A stretch of DNA of 64,000 bases from Arenibaculum pallidiluteum (GCF_017355985.1 NZ_JAFIQU010000005.1:248001-312000), one strand, 5' to 3'; shown: positions 16,024-24,311, counted from the first letter of the stretch. Numbers and translations: made by a program. The notes: a model not told the origin generated them from the letters alone.

Positions 16024-16377
16024 ATGGAACTACCCGATCCTACCGCGATATACCCCAAAGACCAAGAGCTAGCGCGCCTGATGCGGGAGCGAACCTTGCT
16101 GCGAGCGTTGGTAGCGAAACCTCTGCTATACGGAGACGAGTCGCGTGCCGAGGAGGTCGCTCTCGTAAGGTGCCTTGCTGCCCGCCGAATCCATGACATC
16201 GAACACGGGATCCGCTGGCGGGACACAGACAGCGCCGAGGTCGCAGCGGCACAAATACAAGTCCTGAGGGACCGCATCGTAGCTGCCCAGATTGGAGAGG
16301 AGATTGACGACCTGGTGGAGAAGGTAGCGACTTACGTCCAACATTGGGCCAGCTGTCAAACGGTGGGTCGGCTCTAG
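16024..16377 (+). CDS. Hypothetical prophage protein
   Basis: A 117-aa, mostly helical, charged protein without signal or membrane segments. Pairs of arginine/glutamate-rich helices (ELARLMRERTLLRALVAKPLL; EVAAAQIQVLRDRIVAAQIGEEIDDLVEKV) suggest a coiled-coil or small regulator. GGAG lies 10 bases before the ATG. I recognise no family. It sits convergent with the nuclease at 16460. Confidence 0.55.
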   Translation: MELPDPTAIYPKDQELARLMRERTLLRALVAKPLLYGDESRAEEVALVRCLAARRIHDIEHGIRWRDTDSAEVAAAQIQVLRDRIVAAQIGEEIDDLVEKVATYVQHWASCQTVGRL

Positions 16378-16459
16378 TCCGTTGGCGAGGCCGACCTGGT
16401 CGCCTTCGGGTGGTCGGGTTGGCCCTTCACTTTCTATTCGCAAGGGCTGTAGGACGAGA

Positions 16460-17578
16460 TCACTCATCCACGATCTCAGCTTTGTACAGCTCAATCAGCT
16501 CGCGCGTCTCGATGGTGAGCCCACGTCCGGTGAGCCCAGCCACTCTGGCGGCCAGCAGAGACGTCAGGGCATTTGCCCTTTCCCCTCGCCGGGCGTGGTG
16601 CAGCATTCGGTGGCAGGTTGGGCAAAGGGCAACAATATTTTCCAGGACGTCCAGGCTTGCGCTGAACTGCTCTTGGAACTGCATTGGGATCAGGTGGTGT
16701 GCTTCTACAAAATTACGTCTGGTGCTGTTGGACACAAATGTTCGGTGATTCGGGTCCAACTCGCATTTGAAGCCTGCCGCCAGGAGTGCCGCACCCGAGG
16801 TACTTGGGCTACGTTGATATCCCCCGGCTCTTCCGCCGCCACTACGGCGTGATGGCGGGGCAACAGGGCCAGGAGGCGGCGGTACATAGGGCCTAATCGC
16901 GCGACCTTCTGCGAAGGCAGCTGCGGCCTCTTGGAAGTCCTCATCTGGGAGCGGCGGAAGGGCGTCCACGAGGTTTCGGCCGATACGCCGCACAAGCTCC
17001 TCATACAGCTGTAAAAGGGTCCGGAAGTCGGTCCGAAAATCAGCCTCGTCGATGTCAGCTCGTGCTGAGTAATAACGGCTGACGATGGCGCCTGCCTCAT
17101 ATCCCTGTCCAAGGTCTCCGGTCGCCGCAAGGTCGATCGGTCCCCGAATAAAGCCGTGTGGAGGAGCTACATAGCGAAGTGCATTCCTCGCGCTCTCCTG
17201 AACCTGCCGCGTAGCCACTGCCTGAGACTCGAAGTGCTCTTTGAATTGTGTATACCCCTGATTGAGTGAAAGATACGCGCCTTGGAGGTCCTCGCGGAAC
17301 AGCAGGACAATGTAGTAGCCCTTGGTTGCGGACCTCGTAACGTCCTTCCTAAATGCTCCAACCCAGGGGATGCGAGGGAACGACCGGTTAGGTTCACCTG
17401 ACGGCGCGATCCTATAGTCCCCAACTTTGAGCTCGGCGGCCCCAATTTCCGCGGCAAATAGGGCGGGAAGTTCCTCCCGCAATGCTAGCAGATCGGGCGA
17501 GATGTTAGCTCCCGGTATTCGGGCCGGTCGATCCGGCCGTCGATAGTGTCGGAAAACCGCGTCGAGCTGATCCATCAC
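16460..17578 (-). CDS. MrcB-N (DUF3578) - HNH nuclease fusion, probable type IV restriction protein
   Basis: A 372-aa two-domain protein. Residues about 20-200 match the MrcB N-terminal (DUF3578) domain, with FPRIPWVGAF (67-76) and TKGYYIVLLFREDLQGAYLS (85-104), followed by LNQGYTQF; in the McrBC system this kind of domain reads modified DNA. A proline linker (232-245) leads to an HNH domain with C272, H294-H295, N314 and C319xxC322. It thus joins DNA recognition to a nuclease without needing a McrC partner. It lies on the minus strand between lysis genes and integrase, a usual site for prophage defence cargo. Target modification is unknown. Confidence 0.82.
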   Translation of the reverse strand: MMDQLDAVFRHYRRPDRPARIPGANISPDLLALREELPALFAAEIGAAELKVGDYRIAPSGEPNRSFPRIPWVGAFRKDVTRSATKGYYIVLLFREDLQGAYLSLNQGYTQFKEHFESQAVATRQVQESARNALRYVAPPHGFIRGPIDLAATGDLGQGYEAGAIVSRYYSARADIDEADFRTDFRTLLQLYEELVRRIGRNLVDALPPLPDEDFQEAAAAFAEGRAIRPYVPPPPGPVAPPSRRSGGGRAGGYQRSPSTSGAALLAAGFKCELDPNHRTFVSNSTRRNFVEAHHLIPMQFQEQFSASLDVLENIVALCPTCHRMLHHARRGERANALTSLLAARVAGLTGRGLTIETRELIELYKAEIVDE

Positions 17579-17604
17579 GCACCCATTCTTTCGCTTAGAG
17601 CGTC

Positions 17605-18918
17605 CTATAGTATGTCAGTGCCCGCGCGCGATGAATCGTCCAGATCCAGCTTCGGCGCTGCCGCCTCGATCATCTGGCGCCGGGCGGTGGCGAAGAACTT
17701 CGCATAGTTCAGCTCGAGCATGCGGACGCTGGTCCCCATGTTCTCGGCCAGGAGCTGCGCCTGCATCCCGGCCATGATCGACTGTGATGCGTAGGTGTGC
17801 CGCAGGCTATAGGCGACCGTCTCGTCAGGCAGCTCGGCGGCCGCGACAGCATCACACATCGGCCGATAGTGGTCTTTGTCGCCCCACTGACCGCCGCCTT
17901 CACGCGTGAAGAGCCACTCGTCCGGGTGGCGCCCGGCGACGATCTCCTGGAAGAACTTGATGCCCTCGGCGGTCAGGACGACGTCTCGTGGTCCAGTCTT
18001 GCTGTTGGCAACGTGCACCGTGCCGGTCGCAGCCGAGAAGTCGCGCACCCGCATGAATCGAATCTCATTGCCCGGCCGGGCGCCCGTCAGTAGAAGGCCC
18101 GTGATCAGCCGGCGGAATGCGCCGTCGGTCTTGTTCAGCAGGCGCTTCACCTGCTCCCGGTCCAGGTGGACATGCCGCGCGAGGCCGACGTCAGGAAACG
18201 CCTTCAGCAGCCGCCAGGCCTTGTCGGTCAGGATCCCGTTCGCGTCGTCGGCGATCGCCAGGTTCAGCGCCGCCTTCAGCATCGACAGAACGCGGTTCGA
18301 CGTGTCCTTGGCCCGGCGCACGTCTTCGGGGTCGTCCTGATCCGCCTCGGCGATTGTGGCATTGCGCCATGTCTTCAGCTCGTCGTGCGTGAGCGCATTG
18401 ACGACCTTGGGGCCGAGCGTCGCGTGCGCGCCGGGCGCCTTGCGCGCCTTCGCCATCTTCAGCCGCTCCGGCGGCACGAGCTCGGCGTCGACGTGGCGCC
18501 GGAAGCGCTGGTAGGTGTCCTTGGCGGCATCGACGCCATTCTCGGCGAGAAGGTGCTCGACGTACCGCCGGCATGCCTCCCGCACCGTCATTCCCGCTGG
18601 CTTCTCCTCGGCGCGCGGCGCCCGCCTAGCCGGCTGGCGTCCTTCGGCGACCGCGCGGGCCGCGTCAATAGCCTGCGCGAAAGTCAACACGGTCGTGCCG
18701 TCGGCCTCACCGAGATCGTCAGCGGAGGCGATCCGCTGGACAGTGCTCCTGCCCCCGCCGAGATCCTTGCGCACAACCCAGACTCCGCCCTTCGCATTCC
18801 GCCGGTATCCCAGCTGCAGGCCGGGCTGGATGCTCTTCCAATAGGGCTTGGCTCGTGGCTCGAGGCGGGCCCGCGCGGCCCTGGTGTCGATCTTGGATTC
18901 CTTCAGGGGCTGTGCCAC
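17605..18918 (-). CDS. int: Tyrosine recombinase integrase of the prophage
   Basis: The frame is open to 19101, but GTG at 18918, with GAGG seven bases before it, is chosen: the product is 437 aa and the paired repeats at 18981-19000 stay noncoding. Arm-binding N-terminus (KPYWKSIQPGLQLGYRRNAKGGVWVV), SAM-like core-binding domain about 120-200, and catalytic domain with TGARPGNEI (first Arg), SKTG (Lys), YSLRHTYAS (HxxR), and LELNYAKF (Tyr). The second His is replaced by the NMGTS segment, as in several alphaproteobacterial integrases. It abuts the tRNA-Glu fragment and should catalyse integration and, with an excisionase not seen here, excision. Confidence 0.93.
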   Translation of the reverse strand: MAQPLKESKIDTRAARARLEPRAKPYWKSIQPGLQLGYRRNAKGGVWVVRKDLGGGRSTVQRIASADDLGEADGTTVLTFAQAIDAARAVAEGRQPARRAPRAEEKPAGMTVREACRRYVEHLLAENGVDAAKDTYQRFRRHVDAELVPPERLKMAKARKAPGAHATLGPKVVNALTHDELKTWRNATIAEADQDDPEDVRRAKDTSNRVLSMLKAALNLAIADDANGILTDKAWRLLKAFPDVGLARHVHLDREQVKRLLNKTDGAFRRLITGLLLTGARPGNEIRFMRVRDFSAATGTVHVANSKTGPRDVVLTAEGIKFFQEIVAGRHPDEWLFTREGGGQWGDKDHYRPMCDAVAAAELPDETVAYSLRHTYASQSIMAGMQAQLLAENMGTSVRMLELNYAKFFATARRQMIEAAAPKLDLDDSSRAGTDIL

Positions 18919-18980
18919 GACGCGACCTCGCAGATTCCTCGCGTCAAGGTACCCTGCTGGCCGAGTCGCGGCAATCGCTC

Positions 18981-19000
18981 TGTCCAGTATTTGTCCAGTA
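18981..19000. promoter_or_regulatory. Paired direct repeats TGTCCAGTA, likely integrase arm sites
   Basis: Two exact TGTCCAGTA copies at 18981-18989 and 18992-19000 (11-base period, one helical turn) lie between the integrase start and the tRNA-Glu fragment. Arm-type sites bound by the integrase N-terminal domain have this place and spacing. Confidence 0.6.
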
Positions 19001-19103
19001 CTCCCCGTGGCACGACGGGATATGTGGCGGCATGATACAGACGGAAATGGCGGAAACGCTAGGGTTCGGCGGCACAGGGAAGGGCGGCGGGATACGGCCA
19101 ACG

Positions 19104-19152
19104 CGCCCTCTCACGGCGGTAACAGGGGTTCGAATCCCCTAGGGGACGCCAC
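19104..19152 (+). repeat. Attachment site: 3' half of tRNA-Glu(CTC), prophage/element 2 junction
   Basis: Bases 19104-19151 read as the anticodon loop (CTCTCAC, anticodon CTC), 3' anticodon strand, T arm (GGGG TTCGAAT CCCC) and acceptor strand with CCA of tRNA-Glu. The 5' half (D arm and acceptor start) is missing, so this is not a functional tRNA but a displaced 3' copy. Its last 18 bases recur at 33176-33193. It marks the right end of the prophage and the left end of the next element. Confidence 0.88.
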
Positions 19153-19501
19153 TTCTGCCAAGGCGCAGAAACGCTGGCTTTCTAGCTGGCGGCTTGGAGC
19201 CGACGAGCCTTTCCATCGTAGCAGCGACCGTAGCAGCCGCAAAGAGCACAGGTTTCCACCTTGGCGCTCACGCATGGGAGCGCGAGATCACCTGTCCTGC
19301 GCTGCGAATGTGAACCAGAGCCAGGTTTCCGGCGCCCCAGCGGCCCTTTAAGGGAACTGCCAAAAGGCGTCCCCTTGAGCGATCAATACGCTGGTTAACA
19401 GTCCCGTGCGGTCACTGCCTGGCGAGCGCGTATATGGGATCGGCAAGGGGCGGTCTGGCCCATGCCTGGCCCTTCGTTAGCGGTAAGGGCCTCAACTCGG
19501 G
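19153..19501. other. Noncoding left end of element 2
   Basis: About 350 bases without a believable gene. It holds the CGTAGCA pair at 19217-19235; otherwise I see nothing. Reading frames across it lack ribosome sites and family features. Confidence 0.6.
19217..19235. promoter_or_regulatory. Paired CGTAGCA repeats, left arm sites of element 2
   Basis: CGTAGCA at 19217-19223 and 19229-19235 (12-base period) match the pair at 33070-33088 in sequence, spacing and orientation. Their place 65 bases inside the attachment repeat fits arm-type integrase binding sites. Confidence 0.65.
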
Positions 19502-20098
19502 CTAGGAATAGATGGGCAGTTCCCGCGCCCGTTGCTTTGCCTCGCGCCTCAAGGCTGTTAGCGCCCCATGGAATTCATGATGGGCGTTCTGATCGAGGTT
19601 CAGCGGCAATGGCACAGAGGCGATTAGCTCGGCCTCCAACTGCCAGGGCTCCGGGTGCTCGATCCACGTTACGAAGGCATTCTCAGCCATCCAGGCCGAT
19701 AGCTTGGCCTCGCCCTTTGGGGTTAAGGTCATTCGTTTCCCGCTTCCGACTCGCCGCAGTTCAAGGCCGAGGCGATCTGCGAGTAGGCATCCTAGTGTCA
19801 GCCGGAGCGTCGAGCCTTCGGCGTTTCCTCGGTAGTGATAGCGAATGCGGCTCCGAAGGTGCTGCCCGCTCTTCCTGCCTTCTGGCATCCGTCGTGGCGA
19901 AATGCCCACATACAGCAGCGTCAGGCCGCCAAACGTCTCGCAGCCATCCGTCGGCACGTTCGGAGGGACTTCGCGGAAGTACCATCCATACAGCCCAGGA
20001 GCCGCAGGGACGGGGCTAGGGCGCGTCAGGATCGTCTCTAACGAGACGGGTGGCATTGGAAGGCTGGCAAGATCGGAACGCACGTAGGACGCTCTCAT
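19502..20098 (-). CDS. GIY-YIG nuclease superfamily protein
   Basis: A 198-aa protein. The GIY-YIG signature appears as PGLYGWYF (about 34-41) and LLYVGISP (about 61-68), followed by LRSRIRYHYRGNAEGSTLR with the catalytic-type arginine/histidine region, and a later DR-LGLEL. The C-terminal half carries a helix with WIEHPEPWQLEAELI that includes the family glutamate. It is probably a DNA-cutting enzyme of the stand-alone kind. It lies 10 bases downstream of the HNH-HIT gene on the same strand, so the two may be co-transcribed in a nuclease island. Confidence 0.78.
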   Translation of the reverse strand: MRASYVRSDLASLPMPPVSLETILTRPSPVPAAPGLYGWYFREVPPNVPTDGCETFGGLTLLYVGISPRRMPEGRKSGQHLRSRIRYHYRGNAEGSTLRLTLGCLLADRLGLELRRVGSGKRMTLTPKGEAKLSAWMAENAFVTWIEHPEPWQLEAELIASVPLPLNLDQNAHHEFHGALTALRREAKQRARELPIYS

Positions 20099-20108
20099 GC
20101 GGTTCCGA

Positions 20109-21098
20109 TCAATAGCTCTGCCTGGCTGGGATTACGCCGCGAACTCCGCCACGGGGGCTCTCCACGTCTCCAACACGTCGCGGGATCAGGTGTACGTGAA
20201 CGTGGAAGATCGTCTGCCCGGCTGCTCCGCCGCTGTTGGTGCCGACGTTGAAGCCAGCAATCGACCGATCTGCTTCCTGTAGCTGTCTGCGCTGGTCATG
20301 CAGCAGGCTTTCGATCCCGTTTCGCTCTGGGACATGCAGGTCGAAGTAGTCAGCCACATGACGGCGCGGCATGACCAGCGTATGGCCCTCGGTGACCGGA
20401 AAGCCGTCCCTAATCGCGGTGGCGAGTTCGTTCTCGGCTACGATGCGGCTTTGAGGCAGGTTGCAGAACACGCAGCCTGCGTCTCGATCATCATAGCTGC
20501 GTCGGATTGCGCCGAAGTTGGTGTCGTCTCGGTCGCGCTTTTGAGCGTTGCAGGTATAGCAGAGGGCTTGGAGGTTGCTCGGATCGTCGCTACCGCCGTT
20601 GTTGCGCGGAACGATGTGATCGACTTCGAGAGCCTTTGCCTCAGCCGAAATGCCACAAGCCTCGCAGCGTCCGCCGGCACGTTTGAGAACGTCATAGCGT
20701 AGGCTGCCGGGAATATAGCCGTCCGACTTGCGCCTATGGCTCCAAGGATCGGGGCGGGCATCGAGGTATGCAGCAACCTTGCAGTCGCATAGTGCGATTA
20801 GGTCGGCTCGCTCCGCGTCGGTCATGGCCGCTGGATCGACCGTTAGCCGGTAGGTTTGTCCATCCCGCTCGACCATGCCGCGATTGGCTAGCACTCGGCC
20901 GGGCATTTCCCGCACGATCTGCTCATAGTATTCAAGCTGGCTGCGATCCCTGGTCAGGAACTCGCGGGCTATATCCCGCCTGTGAGCGATCCCGCCGCGC
21001 TCCAACAAGGTCCGGATCATCACCGGCTGATAGATGTGCGATTGGCGCATTTCGCGTTCCAGGAAGATCCGGAGCCGCTGGTAGGCGTTGCTCGACAT
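20109..21098 (-). CDS. HNH endonuclease - HIT domain fusion protein
   Basis: A 329-aa protein with three parts. Residues 1-110 are a winged-helix-like region (RIFLEREMRQSHIYQPVMIRTLL). Residues 135-190 are an HNH nuclease: C145xxC148, D160-H161, N175, C180xxC183. Residues 205-315 are a HIT (histidine-triad) domain: C209xxC212, GHTLVMPRRHVADYF, and the triad H299-x-H301-x-H303. HIT enzymes hydrolyse or transfer nucleotides on phosphate chains. The pairing suggests DNA cleavage joined to handling of an adenylated or cyclic-nucleotide product, but the substrate is unknown. It lies between GIY-YIG and SRA-like HNH genes, all on the minus strand. Confidence 0.85.
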   Translation of the reverse strand: MSSNAYQRLRIFLEREMRQSHIYQPVMIRTLLERGGIAHRRDIAREFLTRDRSQLEYYEQIVREMPGRVLANRGMVERDGQTYRLTVDPAAMTDAERADLIALCDCKVAAYLDARPDPWSHRRKSDGYIPGSLRYDVLKRAGGRCEACGISAEAKALEVDHIVPRNNGGSDDPSNLQALCYTCNAQKRDRDDTNFGAIRRSYDDRDAGCVFCNLPQSRIVAENELATAIRDGFPVTEGHTLVMPRRHVADYFDLHVPERNGIESLLHDQRRQLQEADRSIAGFNVGTNSGGAAGQTIFHVHVHLIPRRVGDVESPRGGVRGVIPARQSY

Positions 21099-21137
21099 AA
21101 TGGTCTCGCAGACTTTTGGAGATACTTACTGACCGAT

Positions 21138-22253
21138 TTATGATGATGGTTTCGTCGGCATAGCCTGTTCCACAGGCCATAACGGCGCGCCGTAGTGCTC
21201 ATTGCGATGGCAGTTCGGGCAAAGCGCCACCGCGTTCTCAACCGTATCGTCGCCGCCTGCCGCGAGGGGCACTTTATGGTGGACTTCAAGGTAAGGGGTG
21301 CCATCTGAGCGCCGATCAAATGGCGCGCTCTCATTGCAGCCTTCGCAGGTACCGTTGGCGCGATCTAGGACCTCCGCTATCACGTCGGCATTCCGGATGA
21401 AAGCTTTCGCCAATACGGTCACAGTCGCGGGCTTCTTCGGCGCTACATCAAGGCGTGCTTTCCGCTCGGCCCTAGAGGATGCGCGCGCCTTGCGAACCGC
21501 CTGCTCCAAATCCTCCTTAAGCTGCGTCTCTGTGCGGGCCGGAGCATTCTTACGTTGGTCGCGCAGGACAAGGTCGAACCACTTAGAACCATCGGGTTCG
21601 GTGTGGACGCCAGCGTTCCGAAAGATGCCTGCAAGCGTAAATGTGGATCGTTCATCGGGCCTGGTAAATGCGTAGATAGGTGTGTCCGGATATTCGATTA
21701 TGGCCGCGTTCTCGATATAGCTCTCCTTAAACTCGATGGCGCCGCTGTGTCTGTTTGTTCGGCTCTTTAGGAAATACTTGAGCCTTTCTCCTGCTGTGAG
21801 CCACTCGTTGGCGTACTTCCCGCCATTCAGAGTCGCCTTGATAAATACGGCCTTGTAGCGCCCGACTTTGCCGATTGGAAGTATACCGCCACTGCGGTTA
21901 TCATAAATCTCCGCGAAAATAACTAAATCATCTGACCTGTACTCTTGTCCGACAACAAAATCTTCCAAAATCGTCCGCTCGTCTCGAAAGGCGGCAAATT
22001 TCATCAGGAGGTCGTCGCGGATGTCCTCAAACGTTAGAAGGCCAGCGTTCTTCAAGCCGGTATAAACCGGAGTATCAGGAGCTTCGCGAAACCTATCCAT
22101 ATAATGAAGTAAGTCACCGACACGCCTGAACTGGTTTAGCCAGCGTACGGAGTTCCTAACGGTTGATTTAACTTCGTCGCTTACCGCGGGGCTCGCCAAT
22201 GCGGGCTCAAAGACCTTGTTCGTGATATAGGCGCGAACCGCATCGATCGACAT
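21138..22253 (-). CDS. SRA-like - HNH nuclease, probable modification-dependent restriction enzyme
   Basis: A 371-aa protein. The middle (about 100-235) with EYRSDDLVIFAEIYDNRSGG, GRYKAVFIKA, ANEWLTAGERLKYFLKSR and IIEYPDTPIYAFTRPDE resembles the ScoMcrA-type SRA domain that reads modified cytosine or phosphorothioate DNA. A basic linker (KARASSRAERKARLDVAPKKP) leads to a C-terminal HNH: CEGCN, LEVHHKVPLAAGG, NAVALCPNCHRNEH. The gene has its own 107-base upstream spacer and precedes the HNH-HIT gene by 39 bases on the same strand. Assignment as type IV restriction is by fold pattern, not by close family recognition. Confidence 0.75.
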   Translation of the reverse strand: MSIDAVRAYITNKVFEPALASPAVSDEVKSTVRNSVRWLNQFRRVGDLLHYMDRFREAPDTPVYTGLKNAGLLTFEDIRDDLLMKFAAFRDERTILEDFVVGQEYRSDDLVIFAEIYDNRSGGILPIGKVGRYKAVFIKATLNGGKYANEWLTAGERLKYFLKSRTNRHSGAIEFKESYIENAAIIEYPDTPIYAFTRPDERSTFTLAGIFRNAGVHTEPDGSKWFDLVLRDQRKNAPARTETQLKEDLEQAVRKARASSRAERKARLDVAPKKPATVTVLAKAFIRNADVIAEVLDRANGTCEGCNESAPFDRRSDGTPYLEVHHKVPLAAGGDDTVENAVALCPNCHRNEHYGAPLWPVEQAMPTKPSS

Positions 22254-22368
22254 AGCTGCTCTATTCTAGGGTCAGACCACAAGCGCGATTTGAGCTTAAT
22301 ACGATACCTCTCGTGAAGGAAATGCGATATGTTCTTTAACCGGCAAAGTTGCACCTTGGGGGCAAGGG

Positions 22369-22659
22369 ATGCGGAGTTTGCTCGTTTCCGGGGTGGTCGT
22401 CGGGCTTGCCTGCTCGGTGGCGTGGGCGAAGGAGCCGCCTCGGTCCGACTCGGACATTCGCAAGGCCATCATCCAGGAGTCCATTGACTCGTATCCCGGC
22501 AACTGTCCGTGCCCCTACAACTCGGCTCGGAATGGGAGCCGGTGTGGCGGGCGAAGCGCCTACAGCCGGAAGGGTGGTTACGCGCCCCTCTGCTATCCAG
22601 AGGACGTTACTGACGCGATGGTAAGGCGGTATCGCCAGCACGGGAGGGCTGGAAACTAA
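22369..22659 (+). CDS. Small secreted cysteine-containing protein
   Basis: A 96-aa protein with a Sec signal peptide (residues 1-20, cleavage after VAWA) and a mature part carrying NCPCPYNSARNGSRCGGRSA and GGYAPLCYP, with four cysteines able to form two disulfides. This short family is found in many proteobacteria, without known function. It lies in the cargo zone of element 2 and has no obvious partner gene. Confidence 0.75.
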   Translation: MRSLLVSGVVVGLACSVAWAKEPPRSDSDIRKAIIQESIDSYPGNCPCPYNSARNGSRCGGRSAYSRKGGYAPLCYPEDVTDAMVRRYRQHGRAGN

Positions 22660-22846
22660 GCGTGTATTGGACCACCCGCCTCGTTTGGGAAAGGCATGAG
22701 AACCATAGGTTCAGTAGATCGACGGTGCGAGTGTAACGCGGCATTTACCACTTTCGATGGTTGTAAGCGCGCTCCGGCCCGCATATCGTTTTCCGTCGAA
22801 GGTCTGGCAGACGGCTTAGCCAGGTCAGCAATGCGTGGGAGACGAT

Positions 22847-23275
22847 ATGAGCTACGTTCGCAGCAATCTGACGAAAGGCGAAGAGGTTATCTATGAAGCA
22901 AAGGTCCATTGGTCCATATATGTCGCTCCAATTATTTGTCTACTGATTGGCGTATTCTCCTGGCCTTTTCTTGTTCTGGGCTGAATTTTGCTGCTCAAGG
23001 CTATCGCAAAGAAGCTTACGACTGAGTTGGCTCTGACGAACCAGCGAGTGATCGCGAAGTTTGGCTTTATAAGGCGCTCAACGATCGAGCAGAGACTTGA
23101 GAAGGTCGATAGTATTCAGGTGCGGCAGGGTGTGATTGGGCGTCTCTTCGGTGCAGGCTCGGTGCTCGTATCAGGTTCGGGTGTGAGCGCAACGCCTATT
23201 CCCGGTATTGATGATCCGCTGCTTTTTCGCAATCGCGTGAATGAAGCTATTGAGAATGCTGCACGGCCAGCCTGA
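22847..23275 (+). pseudogene. bPH-domain (YdbS/YdbT-like) membrane protein with in-frame stop
   Basis: ATG 22847 (GGGAG before it) opens 45 codons: MSYVRSNLTKGEEVIYEAKV, then a transmembrane helix cut by TGA at 22982-22984. The same frame continues without shift for 96 codons with KLTTELALTNQRVIAKFGFI, EKVDSIQVRQGVIGRLFGAGSV and a DPLLFRNRV end, the bPH2 domain pattern. A whole gene would give about 141 aa, the usual size of this family. TTG 22988 could restart the second part. It is either a nonsense pseudogene or a sequencing error at one base. Confidence 0.8.
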
Positions 23276-23316
23276 CACGTCGGGATAGTTGCCGCTCGTC
23301 CTTTAGATTAATACTC

Positions 23317-23350
23317 AGGGTCGGCATCGTAATTGGCTGACCCTTTTTCT
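23317..23350 (+). terminator. Rho-independent terminator
   Basis: AGGGTCGGC and GCTGACCCT pair (one G-T) across a nine-base loop, followed by TTTTCTTTT. It lies about 40 bases after the bPH pseudogene. Confidence 0.8.
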
Positions 23351-23565
23351 TTTATATAGTAAACCTGCGAGCCTTCCGTTTGATCCTTTGGTCCTTCCCG
23401 CCGGCCTGCATCAGGTATTTAGGCGGACAGCTGCAAGATATCAGGTTAACACGCCCAATTACGCTCCTTCTGGCGAGTGTATAATAATGAACGGCGTGCC
23501 CGGGCCTGGCCCATGCTAGGGGGTTCAACGCAATGCGTGGGGAGGCGCTTCGGCTCGTGAGAGAG

Positions 23566-24117
23566 CTATCTATTTCCTCCCAAGTGTATATTGCTGCTGT
23601 TCCGGGACCTATGCTTCTTCCGCCAATCCCAGGGAGCCTGGAACTCGCCAGCCCACAACCCCGCTTTGGTCAGCTTGGCTCGATCCTCAGCCGCCACGTA
23701 ATCACGGCTATAGGTCCGGTAGGCCAGGGCTAAGCCCTCGCTGGCCAGCCAGGCGTTCAGATCCTCATTTCCGACTCGGCAGACGGCCACGATGCGCTTG
23801 TAGCGGTCGCGGTCCCGTTCCTGGCATCGGACGTTGCGCCGGCCGATCTTGTCGGCCAGTGCCAAGGCTGCCTTCTGTCCGCATCGATATGGACGCCCTG
23901 AAGCATCCTTGCATTGCTGGGCGCTCTCAGGAGCATCGACGCCATGAAGGCGGATGCGTCGCCCACGGATCTCTAGGGTGTCGCCATCGATGACCGATGC
24001 GACGCCGACAATCTCGGCTCCTTTGGCTGAGGCTGGTGCCGCGTAGCCAAAGGCCGCGAGCGCCAGCGCGGCAAGGAGAAGCGTTCCGGGTATGGATGGG
24101 GAGGGCGGCACGTTCAT
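23566..24117 (-). CDS. Secreted thermonuclease (SNase-like)
   Basis: A 183-aa staphylococcal-nuclease-type protein. Residues 1-31 form a signal peptide (LLLAALALAAFGYAAPASA). The OB-fold nuclease follows with VIDGDTLEI, RIRLHGVDAPESAQ (catalytic Arg and Asp) and ERDRYKRIVAVC (catalytic Glu and Arg), then LNAWLASEGLALAYR. All key residues are present. It is likely exported and cuts nucleic acids. It is common as a cargo or host gene in alphaproteobacteria; its neighbours give no clear partner. Confidence 0.88.
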   Translation of the reverse strand: MNVPPSPSIPGTLLLAALALAAFGYAAPASAKGAEIVGVASVIDGDTLEIRGRRIRLHGVDAPESAQQCKDASGRPYRCGQKAALALADKIGRRNVRCQERDRDRYKRIVAVCRVGNEDLNAWLASEGLALAYRTYSRDYVAAEDRAKLTKAGLWAGEFQAPWDWRKKHRSRNSSNIHLGGNR

Positions 24118-24311
24118 CGCGCCGACCTATACCGGAATGCTCTGCGGTTCCGAAGCCGCTTTGAGGGTGTACCGAAATCCCCTCTGCAATCGGTGCATCC
24201 CGATCGAGGAAACCTGCGGCGTTGGTCGAGTCAGTCGGACTGTACGGAAATCAGTTGAAATCCGTACGCATATTCCCCATTTGTTTTTCATAAATGCGAA
24301 CACGGTGCATC

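Larger units (their letters stand above)
1..19152. mobile_element. Prophage, right-hand part (siphovirus-like), integrated at tRNA-Glu
   Basis: Structural genes run on the + strand from major capsid to holin, followed by a nuclease cargo gene and a minus-strand tyrosine integrase beside a tRNA-Glu 3' fragment. Gene order (capsid, connectors, tail terminator, tail tube, frameshifted chaperones, tape measure, tip, fibres, lysis) is that of long non-contractile-tailed phages. The window opens inside the element: terminase, portal and prohead protease, which normally precede the capsid gene, and any repressor lie to the left or are absent. Bases 1-36 could be the end of an upstream gene (an open frame closes with TGA at 34-36), but that is too short to identify. 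Confidence 0.9.

Noticed and set aside
18919-19101. 61-residue longer N-terminus for the prophage integrase
   Set aside because: It would include the TGTCCAGTA pair as coding sequence and starts near the tRNA fragment; GTG 18918 has a proper ribosome site.
19104-19151. Complete tRNA-Glu
   Set aside because: The D arm and 5' acceptor strand are absent upstream, so it is only a displaced 3' half.
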